This document shows positions 56,333 through 63,277 of a stretch of 63,277 bases of DNA, piece by piece. The notes beneath the pieces are model-generated. The model was not told where the DNA came from and did not search any database. It saw only the letters and a program-made list of their open reading frames with translations. Both the position numbers and the translations under genes were made by a program. Source of the DNA: Flavobacteriales bacterium (GTDB lineage: Bacteria > Bacteroidota > Bacteroidia > Flavobacteriales > Flavobacteriaceae); the NCBI GenBank assembly GCA_004214175.1, contig SGZH01000003.1, positions 1 to 63,277 of the forward strand, given 5' to 3'. The first letter of the stretch is position 1. Each line of letters opens with the position of its first letter.

Positions 56333-56953
56333 ATGAAAAAGCTAAACACTCATAAAGCACTTATTATTTTTACCCGCAATCCTGAGTTGGGAAAGGTAAA
56401 AACTAGATTAGCCAAAAAAATAGGTGATTTAGCAGCGTTAAAAGTATATCAAAAATTACTGGAGCATACGATTCACATTACTCGAACTCTAGAAGTGGAT
56501 AAGTTTGTTTTTTATTCGGAGCAAATTCAAGAAAATGATCACTGGGATGCAGTTACCTATTTCAAAGAGCTTCAAAACGGTGTGGATTTAGGAGAACGAA
56601 TGAACCATGCTTTTGAGTTATTGTTTAGCCGAGGATATCGCCAAATTGTGATCGTTGGTAGTGATATTTTTGAATTAACTACCAACGATATTCAAGAAGC
56701 TTTTTCCCATTTAGATACCACAAATTTTGTAGTGGGGCCCGCTTTGGATGGAGGTTACTATTTATTGGGAATGAATGCCTTAAAAAAGAAACTTTTTAAA
56801 AATAAAAAATGGGGCACTAAAACGGTATTTAGAGAGACTCTAAAAAATTTAGAGCAAGAGCAAGTGGTTTTACTTGCCACCAAAAACGATATTGACACCT
56901 ATGATGACCTAAAAAAAAGTAGTGAATTCAATCAATTTTTGATAGCACCTTAA
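56333..56953 (+). CDS. TIGR04282-type (DUF2064) arsenosugar biosynthesis protein
   Basis: A 206-residue soluble protein. FTRNPELGKVKTRLAKKIG at residues 14-32 and FVVGPALDGGYYLLGM near 137 are marks of the DUF2064 family, usually called a glycosyltransferase in arsenosugar clusters. The N-terminal GKVKTRL pattern and the fold resemble nucleotidyltransferases such as CofC, so activating a sugar phosphate is an alternative to glycosyl transfer. It lies 3 bases after the rhodanese gene and 10 before the phosphorylase gene. Confidence 0.88.
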   Translation: MKKLNTHKALIIFTRNPELGKVKTRLAKKIGDLAALKVYQKLLEHTIHITRTLEVDKFVFYSEQIQENDHWDAVTYFKELQNGVDLGERMNHAFELLFSRGYRQIVIVGSDIFELTTNDIQEAFSHLDTTNFVVGPALDGGYYLLGMNALKKKLFKNKKWGTKTVFRETLKNLEQEQVVLLATKNDIDTYDDLKKSSEFNQFLIAP

Positions 56954-56963
56954 AATAAAAAAT

Positions 56964-57776
56964 ATGAAAAAATACATACAAGAAGCGGTAGATTATTTAA
57001 AAAATAAAGGATTTGATGCTCCTGAAATAGGAATTGTATTGGGGACAGGATTGGGTAAGTTAGTCGATGAAATAGAAAAAGAGAGTACCGCAAGTTATAA
57101 CCACATTCCGAATTTTCCGACCGCTACCGTAGAGTTTCATAAAGGAAAATTAATCTATGGAACCTTAGCTGGTAAAAAGGTAATTGTCATGCAAGGTAGA
57201 TTTCACCTATATGAAGGATATTCTACCTACGACGTGACCTTTCCAATACGCGTGATGCACCAATTAGGAATTAAAAAATTATTGGTGAGTAATGCATCCG
57301 GGGCAATTAATAAGAAATTTAAAAAAGGAGAACTGATGATCATTGATGATCATATTAATTTACAAGGAGGATCTCCTTTGGCCTATAAAGGAATTGAGTC
57401 GATGGGAAACCGTTTTGTAGATATGAGTCAGCCTTATGATGCCCAAATGAATAGAAAGCTGGCTGCTATTGCAAAATCCAACCGCATTAATATCCAAAAA
57501 GGAGTCTATGTGAGTGTGATGGGACCTCAACTAGAAACTAGAGCAGAATACCGATATTTAAAAATTTTAGGCGCAGATGCCGTAGGAATGAGTACAGTTC
57601 CAGAAATAATTGTCGCCAACCATTTAAAAGTACCGGTAGCTGCAGTTTCTGTTCTTACCGATGAATGTGATCCAGATCACCTTCAGCCTGTAGATATTAA
57701 TGATATTATTGAAATTGCTGGAAAGGCAGAACCCAAAATGATTTTATTATTTAAAGAACTAATTAAAGAATTATAA
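56964..57776 (+). CDS. Purine nucleoside phosphorylase (in arsenosugar cluster)
   Basis: A 270-residue class I (trimeric type) phosphorylase that splits purine nucleosides with phosphate. It has GIVLGTGLGKL at about residues 23-33, MQGRFHLYEGYS, VSNASGAINKKFKKG and MGPQLETRAEYRYLKILGADAVGMSTVPE, all complete. Within this gene set it may remove adenine from the adenosyl-arsenic product of ArsS, leaving an arseno-ribose 1-phosphate. General purine salvage is the alternative. It lies 3 bases before arsM. Confidence 0.94.
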   Translation: MKKYIQEAVDYLKNKGFDAPEIGIVLGTGLGKLVDEIEKESTASYNHIPNFPTATVEFHKGKLIYGTLAGKKVIVMQGRFHLYEGYSTYDVTFPIRVMHQLGIKKLLVSNASGAINKKFKKGELMIIDDHINLQGGSPLAYKGIESMGNRFVDMSQPYDAQMNRKLAAIAKSNRINIQKGVYVSVMGPQLETRAEYRYLKILGADAVGMSTVPEIIVANHLKVPVAAVSVLTDECDPDHLQPVDINDIIEIAGKAEPKMILLFKELIKEL

Positions 57777-57779
57777 ACG

Positions 57780-58748
57780 ATGAGTTATTTACAAACCACC
57801 CATGATGTATATAAAGAAGCAGCATTAACACCCGATATAGGTCTTTGCTGTACCACTAACCCTATTTGGGAACTTCCAGGCTTAAAAATTCCAAAAATAA
57901 TGCAGGAAATGAATTATGGCTGCGGTAGCACTGTCAATGCCAGGGATTTAACCAACCATCCAAAAACATTATATGTGGGTGTTGGAGGCGGCATGGAGCT
58001 ATTACAGTTTTCCTATTTTTCGAGACAAAAGGGAGGTGTTATAGGAATCGATGTGGTCGATGAAATGCTGGAAGCTTCACAGAAAAATTTTAAAGAAGCA
58101 GAAGTATTAAACCCTTGGTTTAAAAGTGAGTTTGTAGAATTAAAAAAAGGAGATGCCTTAAACCTACCGGTTGCAGATAACTCCATCGATGTTGCTGCCC
58201 AGAACTGTTTATTTAATATTTTTAAGGCAGAAGATTTAAAACGGGCGATCAAAGAAATGTACCGTGTTTTAAAACCACATGGAAGATTGGTGATGAGTGA
58301 TCCTACCTGTGAGCAGCTAATGAATGAGACTCTCAGAAATGATGAGCGACTAAGAGCATTGTGCTTAAGCGGCAGTTTGCCTATTAAAGACTATGTAAAA
58401 GCACTCACCGATGTTGGTTTTGGAACCATCGAAATAAGGGCCAGAAAACCCTATCGAATTTTAGATCCAAAAAATTACCCAACAGAAGAATTAATTTATA
58501 TCGAAAGCATTGAAATTGCCGCTATAAAGGATCCTGTTTTACCCGATGGCCCCTGTATTTTTACTGGTAAAGCAGCAATTTACTTTGGAAAAGACGATTT
58601 TTTTGACGATCAAAAAGGACATGTATTGGTTAAAAATCAACCACTTGCCATTTGTGATAAAACAGCTAGACAATTAAAGGATTTAAAAAGAAACGATATT
58701 TATATTTCTGAGTCTACCTATCATTACGATGGTGGAGGTTGTTGCTAA
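57780..58748 (+). CDS. arsM: Arsenite methyltransferase ArsM, arsenosugar type
   Basis: A 322-residue SAM-dependent methyltransferase. The SAM motif is VGVGGGMELLQF at about residues 66-77. Candidate arsenic-binding cysteines are Cys23-Cys24 (in GLCCTTNP), Cys48 (NYGCGST), Cys177 (DPTCEQL) and Cys195 (RALCLSG). The protein ends in GGGCC. In the family the enzyme methylates As(III) to dimethylarsenic, the substrate of ArsS, both present here. The N-terminal CCTTNPIWELP is typical of the arsenosugar subgroup rather than of detoxifying ArsM. Confidence 0.94.
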   Translation: MSYLQTTHDVYKEAALTPDIGLCCTTNPIWELPGLKIPKIMQEMNYGCGSTVNARDLTNHPKTLYVGVGGGMELLQFSYFSRQKGGVIGIDVVDEMLEASQKNFKEAEVLNPWFKSEFVELKKGDALNLPVADNSIDVAAQNCLFNIFKAEDLKRAIKEMYRVLKPHGRLVMSDPTCEQLMNETLRNDERLRALCLSGSLPIKDYVKALTDVGFGTIEIRARKPYRILDPKNYPTEELIYIESIEIAAIKDPVLPDGPCIFTGKAAIYFGKDDFFDDQKGHVLVKNQPLAICDKTARQLKDLKRNDIYISESTYHYDGGGCC

Positions 58749-58795
58749 ATTAACCTATTAAAAAAGCTGCAGCTGAATATTAATTGTATCAACTT

Positions 58796-59518
58796 ATGAA
58801 AAAAATAGTAGTTATTGTAGTCATGTTATTCCTTAGCAAAAATAATTTTGTAACGGAGGCGGCCCCTATTAACAACAATCTAAACCACAGTACCTGGAAT
58901 TTATTATTAAAAAAACACGTAAGTGACCAAGGAAAGGTAGATTATCTTGGATTTAAAAAAGACCTAACAGAGCTGAATGCTTACTTGGAGTGGCTATCCA
59001 ATTCCATACCCTTAGAGACCTGGTCAAAAGATCAAAAAATGGCTTTTTGGATCAATGCCTACAATGCATTAACGATTCAACTGATCGTAGATCGATATCC
59101 TATTTCTAGCATTAAGGATATTTTCAATCCATGGAATATCAAAGTCATTACCATTGCAAATAAATCGCTATCTTTAAATAATATTGAACATGATATATTA
59201 AGAAAAATGGGTGATCCCAGAATTCACTTTGGGATTGTCTGTGCTTCCATATCCTGTCCAAAATTACAAAATGAGGCGTTTAGCACTCAAAATATAAACC
59301 GCCTATTAAATAAGGCAAGTAAGGAGTTTTTAGCAGATACCACTAAAAATAACATTACTACAAATTCAGTTGAACTTTCAAAAATATTTAAATGGTTTGC
59401 AAAGGATTTTAAGCAAGAAGGAAGCCTGATTGATTTTTTAAATAGATATAGTGATATTACTATTGCTAGCGATTCAAAAATATCTTTTAAGGATTATAAT
59501 TGGGGATTAAATGATTAA
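58796..59518 (+). CDS. Exported DUF547 protein
   Basis: About 240 residues. I chose the ATG at 58796 (MKKIVVIVVMLF) over a TTG 12 bases upstream, as it starts a normal signal peptide. The mature part has the DUF547 pattern KMAFWINAYNALTIQLIVDRYP, and FGIVCASISCPKLQNEAF with two Cys. DUF547 lies in a papain/transglutaminase-like setting in some studies, but no function is proven. It is common in marine bacteria. Found in the arsenosugar run, overlapping the next gene by 8 bases, so it is likely co-translated. Confidence 0.88.
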   Translation: MKKIVVIVVMLFLSKNNFVTEAAPINNNLNHSTWNLLLKKHVSDQGKVDYLGFKKDLTELNAYLEWLSNSIPLETWSKDQKMAFWINAYNALTIQLIVDRYPISSIKDIFNPWNIKVITIANKSLSLNNIEHDILRKMGDPRIHFGIVCASISCPKLQNEAFSTQNINRLLNKASKEFLADTTKNNITTNSVELSKIFKWFAKDFKQEGSLIDFLNRYSDITIASDSKISFKDYNWGLND

Positions 59519-60218
59519 AATTTCGATTATTATCCCCATTTTAAATGAAGAGAAAAATATTATTTCTTTACTGGAATATCTGGAACAACATAGCAGTAAA
59601 AAAAATAGTTTCGAGCTACTCATTGTAGACGGAGGAAGTACCGATGGATCCATTAGCAAAATTGAAAACTATATTAAAAACCATCATCATATAGCATTAC
59701 TTCCTTCGGAGCGCGGTAGGGCCAAACAAATGAATCGAGGGAGACTTCAGGCTAATGGCGCTATTTTGTATTTTTTACACGCCGATAGTTATCCTCCCAA
59801 AAATTTTGATCAATACCTTATCGACGAAGTTAAAAAGGGAAACTTGGCAGGTTGTTTTAAAATGAAATTTAACCATCCGCATTGGTGGTTAAAACTTGCC
59901 TCTTGGTTTACTCAATTTAATTGGAGCATTTGCAGAGGCGGCGATCAAAGCCAATACATTACTGCTACTTTATTTGACGAGATTGGTGGCTTTAACGAGG
60001 ATTATATCATTTACGAGGATCAAATTTTAATTAAGGAGCTTTATAAAAGAAATCAATTTACAGTGATTCAAAAATGGATTTATACCTCAGCAAGATTGTA
60101 TGAACAAAAAGGTATTTGGACCTTACAATACCATTTTTGGGCTATTTATATAAAAAAATGGTTAGGAGCTGATGCAACTTCATTACATCGTTATTACTCG
60201 AGGCACATCGCTTCGTAA
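59511..60218 (+). CDS. TIGR04283-type arsenosugar biosynthesis glycosyltransferase
   Basis: A 235-residue GT-A (family 2-like) glycosyltransferase. ISIIIPILNEEKNI at the start, LLIVDGGSTDGS near residue 41, ERGRAKQMNRG (donor site), LHADSYPP (the DxD-like metal site) and GGFNEDYIIYEDQ near 155 are in order. It may pass the arseno-ribosyl group to glycerol or to a lipid headgroup, as required for an arsenosugar. No helix is seen, so it is soluble or loosely bound to the membrane. It is the last gene of the run; the facing gene ends 46 bases away with no clear terminator. Confidence 0.9.
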   Translation: MIKISIIIPILNEEKNIISLLEYLEQHSSKKNSFELLIVDGGSTDGSISKIENYIKNHHHIALLPSERGRAKQMNRGRLQANGAILYFLHADSYPPKNFDQYLIDEVKKGNLAGCFKMKFNHPHWWLKLASWFTQFNWSICRGGDQSQYITATLFDEIGGFNEDYIIYEDQILIKELYKRNQFTVIQKWIYTSARLYEQKGIWTLQYHFWAIYIKKWLGADATSLHRYYSRHIAS

Positions 60219-60264
60219 AAGGTTTGGTTTAAAATTATGTTATTCTATCACAAATAAAGAAGAA

Positions 60265-61539
60265 TTAATTTTCTAATAGTTCGAGGCTTGGAGAGAGATA
60301 ATTTAAGAGTGGTTCTTGAAATAATTGTTCGTTTAAGGATAAGAATTCTATATAAGCTTTATAAAGTTCGTGTTCAAACTTTAAAATTTCAATGTCTTTT
60401 TTATTTTGAAGAATTTTGAGATTTAATAGCAGTAATGGTGAAACTCCTTCCATTTTTTGGTAGGCCTTATAAATAGATGTAACACTACTATTTTCGTATT
60501 GTTTTTGTAATACCGTATAATTTACTTTGGAAGTTTCAAATTCATTTTTAGCAAATGATACTTTTAGTTGATGCTTTTTTAATGCATCGTTTAAACTGTT
60601 TTGTTTAATTGTTTTCTCAAAATAAAACTCACTTTTATCTTGTCTAGCAGCAGCAAAAAAAGGTAAGTTGATTGCCAAACCTATGGACAAATTATCTTCA
60701 AATAAATTTTCCGATTTTCCGATATATTTTGCCTGAACAAAATCCAATAATTGGTTCGATTTTGCAATGGAAAGACTCATTTCATTTTCCAGTGTATTTA
60801 TTTTTAATTTTTGAAGTGTCACAAATAAATACTCGTTTGAAATAGAGTCAGAAAAAGGAAAGTTTATAATTTGTTCTGGACTAATTAAATTAGAAGTTTC
60901 AATACTGACAGTGTTTAGAACTAAAACTTTTTTTAGATAGTCCTCTAAATCTTTCTTAATTTTACGAAGTTGTATAATCTTTAGGTTGATTGCTAATAAA
61001 TCTTCTTCAGATTCTATTACATCTTTAACTTCAAAATCTTCATGGAAAACTTGATGCCCCAATAAATCTAATTTATCTTTTAATTGTTGTTGTTTGATTG
61101 CATAAAGTATTGCTGTTTTTTTATTAAATATATAATCTAATGCAAGTAAGTACCTGTTTTTTAAAGATTCGTTGATTTTTATTTTGTTTTCTAGTCGGAC
61201 TTCTTGAATTTTATTAGCATAAATATTTTTTTGACTCGATATTTCTCTAAAATTATTAGGTTTTATTCGTACCGAAAATTCTTGAAAGGTTTCAATAAAA
61301 CGCCTAGTTTCCAATCTAAATTGAGTACTTTTTATTAAGGGAATATTATAATTTTTACTACTTAATAAGGTGATCGTAGTAGAATCTTGATCAACTAAAT
61401 TAGAATCAATTGTTGAACTTAAAAAACTGTTTAACGTTAACCTTTCTTGAGCTTGAATAAGCGTAGCTCCAAACAAAAGACCTAAAAATAATATAGCTTT
61501 TAATTTGACCTTTACTAGTTTAAAAAGAGGAATTATCAT
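60265..61539 (-). CDS. TolC-like outer-membrane efflux protein
   Basis: A 424-residue protein with a signal peptide (about 1-30, ending in LIQAQ) and long heptad-like helices, as in the TolC family, whose trimers form a channel through the outer membrane and periplasm. Conserved glycine or proline turns are few and the similarity to known efflux TolC is weak, so the family is judged mostly from helix pattern and context. It lies 12 bases after the HlyD-like gene. No RND or ABC pump is in the window. Confidence 0.75.
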   Translation of the reverse strand: MIIPLFKLVKVKLKAILFLGLLFGATLIQAQERLTLNSFLSSTIDSNLVDQDSTTITLLSSKNYNIPLIKSTQFRLETRRFIETFQEFSVRIKPNNFREISSQKNIYANKIQEVRLENKIKINESLKNRYLLALDYIFNKKTAILYAIKQQQLKDKLDLLGHQVFHEDFEVKDVIESEEDLLAINLKIIQLRKIKKDLEDYLKKVLVLNTVSIETSNLISPEQIINFPFSDSISNEYLFVTLQKLKINTLENEMSLSIAKSNQLLDFVQAKYIGKSENLFEDNLSIGLAINLPFFAAARQDKSEFYFEKTIKQNSLNDALKKHQLKVSFAKNEFETSKVNYTVLQKQYENSSVTSIYKAYQKMEGVSPLLLLNLKILQNKKDIEILKFEHELYKAYIEFLSLNEQLFQEPLLNYLSPSLELLEN

Positions 61540-61551
61540 ATCAAAAATCTA

Positions 61552-62565
61552 TTAGTAAACTAGATTTAAAATCACTTTTTCTTTTTGCAGAAAAGGATTG
61601 TCAGGTGGTATTTCTATAATGATTTCTCTACCAAAAGTTTTAAGCTCCTTTATTTTTCTGAGTCTTGGCGGAATTTCTACAATTCTGGAACCTAAGGTTT
61701 TTACGACTCCTTTATTTTGGATATCAGGTCTTGAACTAGAGTAAATGGCTATAGAATCATCAATGTTTATTTTTAAAATAAGTTCCTCGTGAATATACCC
61801 TACCACTAAGTTGGGGCTTTCTTCGTAAAAAGAGATCAGCGCTCCAAAGGAGGTTATTTTTTCTCCTTCTTTACAATGTACATTTCCAATTAATCCGTCT
61901 GCTGGAGCTACGATAAGCTCATCTCTTTTCCTTTTGATATAATACTCCAATTGGGCTTCTTGAGCTTTAATTTCAGAAAGAATGGGATTATTTTGGGCAA
62001 ATCGCTCACTCTTTAAATTATTAATTTGAGTGAAAATTATTTCCTGTGTTTGTTGTAATTCTAATTCTAATGAAGCTAATTTTATCTGGGTTGGATTGGT
62101 AATACCTTTGGATTCACTGACAACCAAATCTATACTTGTGATTTTTTTTGATAATTCTTTGTTGTTTTTTAGTTTGACTTTTAATTGGTCTATCTGTGAT
62201 TGAATTTTACTGGTTTGCTCTTTCAGTTCAATTTCGTATTGAAGGATTCTCCAGTCCAAATCAGATTTCCATAAATTATACTTGGTTTGTAGTTCTTCAA
62301 TTTTATATTCTACATCACTCGTTTTTATGGGTAGCGTTGCTGAAACCACATTTAATAGGGGCGTTCCTTTTTTAACCTTTTGGCCTACCGTAACAAATAT
62401 TTTTTCTACTTCAATGGCATTTTCCATGCTAATCTCTGTTTCTTTGTTATCAGCAAATCCATAAAATGTTACGGTGCTATCTGCTTTGAAAAAAAGTGAA
62501 TAAAGTAATAAAACACAGATTAGTATTGCAACCAGATAAATAAGGTTAAATTTTTTCATAATCAT
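61552..62565 (-). CDS. HlyD-like periplasmic adaptor (membrane fusion) protein
   Basis: A 337-residue protein with one N-terminal helix (about residues 7-25). A lipoyl-like half (VEKIFVTVGQKVKKGTPLL) comes next, then a long coiled-coil hairpin (about 85-220), the second lipoyl half (VAPADGLIGNVHCKEGEKI) and a beta-barrel domain. This is the layout of adaptors that link an inner-membrane transporter to a TolC channel. It overlaps the DUF4956 gene by 20 bases, which ties the two tightly. Either MIMKKF or MKKF could be the start. Confidence 0.85.
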   Translation of the reverse strand: MIMKKFNLIYLVAILICVLLLYSLFFKADSTVTFYGFADNKETEISMENAIEVEKIFVTVGQKVKKGTPLLNVVSATLPIKTSDVEYKIEELQTKYNLWKSDLDWRILQYEIELKEQTSKIQSQIDQLKVKLKNNKELSKKITSIDLVVSESKGITNPTQIKLASLELELQQTQEIIFTQINNLKSERFAQNNPILSEIKAQEAQLEYYIKRKRDELIVAPADGLIGNVHCKEGEKITSFGALISFYEESPNLVVGYIHEELILKINIDDSIAIYSSSRPDIQNKGVVKTLGSRIVEIPPRLRKIKELKTFGREIIIEIPPDNPFLQKEKVILNLVY

Positions 62566-63259
62566 CTTTGAAATTTATCCTCACATTAAATATTCCATCC
62601 ATTACAGCTAATTCATTAACTAATACTCGTGCTTTCTCTTTACTTTCTATTTTAATTTTAAAATCGAAGGAAACCATCTGAATTACAGTATCTCCACTTT
62701 TTTTATTATTGATAGCATACTTTGATAGGTTTACCTTTACACAGGTATTACTTAGATGATCTTCAATGATTTTACGCTTATTAGATGCTAATAAAATATC
62801 ATTGGGAATGTCAAACTGTAAACTTGCAATAACCGATGTTTTTTTACTTAAATCGGAATAATGTATTAACAATACCACCAAACAAAAGCCCAGTGTCCCA
62901 ATTACTGCAATCGTAATTCCATAAACTCCAGCAGCTATACCAACTGTAATAGAGGTAAACATAAATGCCATGTTTCTTGGGTTTCGAAGCGTAGTTCTAA
63001 ACCTAATAATGGCAAGTGCCCCCAACATACCAAGTCCCCTTGCTAGACTGTCACCAATTGCTTGCATTACTGTTGCTACTGGAATAGATATTAGTATTAG
63101 AGCTTGTATAAAATATTTTGGACTTTCTAATTCTCTGGAAGTCTTCTGATAAATCAAAGCAATTAAAGAGGACAAAACAAATGAAACTAATGCTATTACA
63201 ATTACATTGGTTAAACTAGATCCCTCTAAATTATTGGTCAAACTTGAAAAATCAAACAT
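62546..63259 (-). CDS. DUF4956 membrane protein
   Basis: A 237-residue protein with about four helices between residues 14 and 135 and a cytosolic C-terminal domain of about 100 residues with an alpha/beta pattern. The segment RGLGMLGALAIIRFRTTLRNP at 75-95 (charged residues next to the membrane) is the family's conserved mark. DUF4956 proteins are often found with VTC-type polyphosphate polymerase-like and CotH proteins; the function is not known. The region to the right is outside the window, so upstream genes of the set cannot be seen. It precedes the adaptor and the TolC-like gene. Confidence 0.85.
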   Translation of the reverse strand: MFDFSSLTNNLEGSSLTNVIVIALVSFVLSSLIALIYQKTSRELESPKYFIQALILISIPVATVMQAIGDSLARGLGMLGALAIIRFRTTLRNPRNMAFMFTSITVGIAAGVYGITIAVIGTLGFCLVVLLIHYSDLSKKTSVIASLQFDIPNDILLASNKRKIIEDHLSNTCVKVNLSKYAINNKKSGDTVIQMVSFDFKIKIESKEKARVLVNELAVMDGIFNVRINFKDDYEKI

Positions 63260-63277
63260 ACTATTTTACTATTTTTT

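Overview
The window is AT-rich chromosomal DNA from a member of the Bacteroidetes, most likely a marine-type flavobacterium. The evidence is a complete gldK-L-M-N type IX secretion/gliding cluster, promoters of the Bacteroidetes form (TTG, 18-19 bases, TAnnTTTG), few obvious Shine-Dalgarno sites, several TTG start codons, an HMG-CoA reductase with a GYDIA-type GHMP kinase, and flavobacterial families such as HYC_CC_PP. Almost all of it is core, densely packed sequence. I see no phage, insertion sequence, CRISPR array or rRNA.

Layout, left to right. An initiator tRNA-Met is cut by the left edge (1-63, minus). An ABC-F ATPase and a FAD-dependent oxidoreductase follow (200-3239, minus). Next is the gldKLMN operon (3320-7934, minus), preceded by topA and a degenerate arginase-family protein (8054-11706, minus). 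A 395-base divergent spacer leads to miaB, a sigma-54-type activator, lptE, a TPR-like protein and secG (12102-16637, plus), then groES-groEL (16774-18732, plus), each block closed by a terminator. A putative metal-handling cassette (HMA protein, TonB-dependent receptor, HYC_CC_PP protein) is at 18806-21913, minus. A GAF protein and an FtsX/MacB-type permease converge at about 22500. purH and the rod-shape genes mreB-mreC-mreD-mrdA-rodA run from 23952 to 31049, plus. Then come an orphan OppC-type permease and a tail-specific protease (minus), and surE, a small membrane protein, lpxB and an NlpC/P60 lipoprotein (plus). A thioredoxin-like protein, two POT peptide transporters and a DPP-IV-type peptidase form a minus-strand block (37177-43251). 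Two mevalonate-pathway genes follow (43364-45588, plus), then a minus-strand envelope operon reading coaX, beta-barrel protein, TPR protein, lptC, small membrane protein, CNNM/CBS protein and a PpiD-like foldase (53361 down to 45641). A tRNA-Phe gene and a pseudouridine synthase come next.

The most distinctive part is the right end. Eight plus-strand genes (54379-60218) make up an arsenosugar biosynthesis cluster: a CMD/AhpD-like protein, the radical SAM enzyme ArsS, an exported rhodanese, a TIGR04282-type protein, a purine nucleoside phosphorylase, the methyltransferase ArsM, an exported DUF547 protein and a TIGR04283-type glycosyltransferase. The gene content suggests a route: methylation of arsenite, transfer of a 5'-deoxyadenosyl group, phosphorolytic loss of adenine, activation of the arseno-ribose, and glycosyl transfer. 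Facing it, on the minus strand and running to the right edge, is a three-gene set (DUF4956 membrane protein, HlyD-like adaptor, TolC-like outer-membrane protein). It looks like a tripartite envelope system in which DUF4956 takes the place of the usual inner-membrane pump. That set is the best candidate here for an undescribed system.
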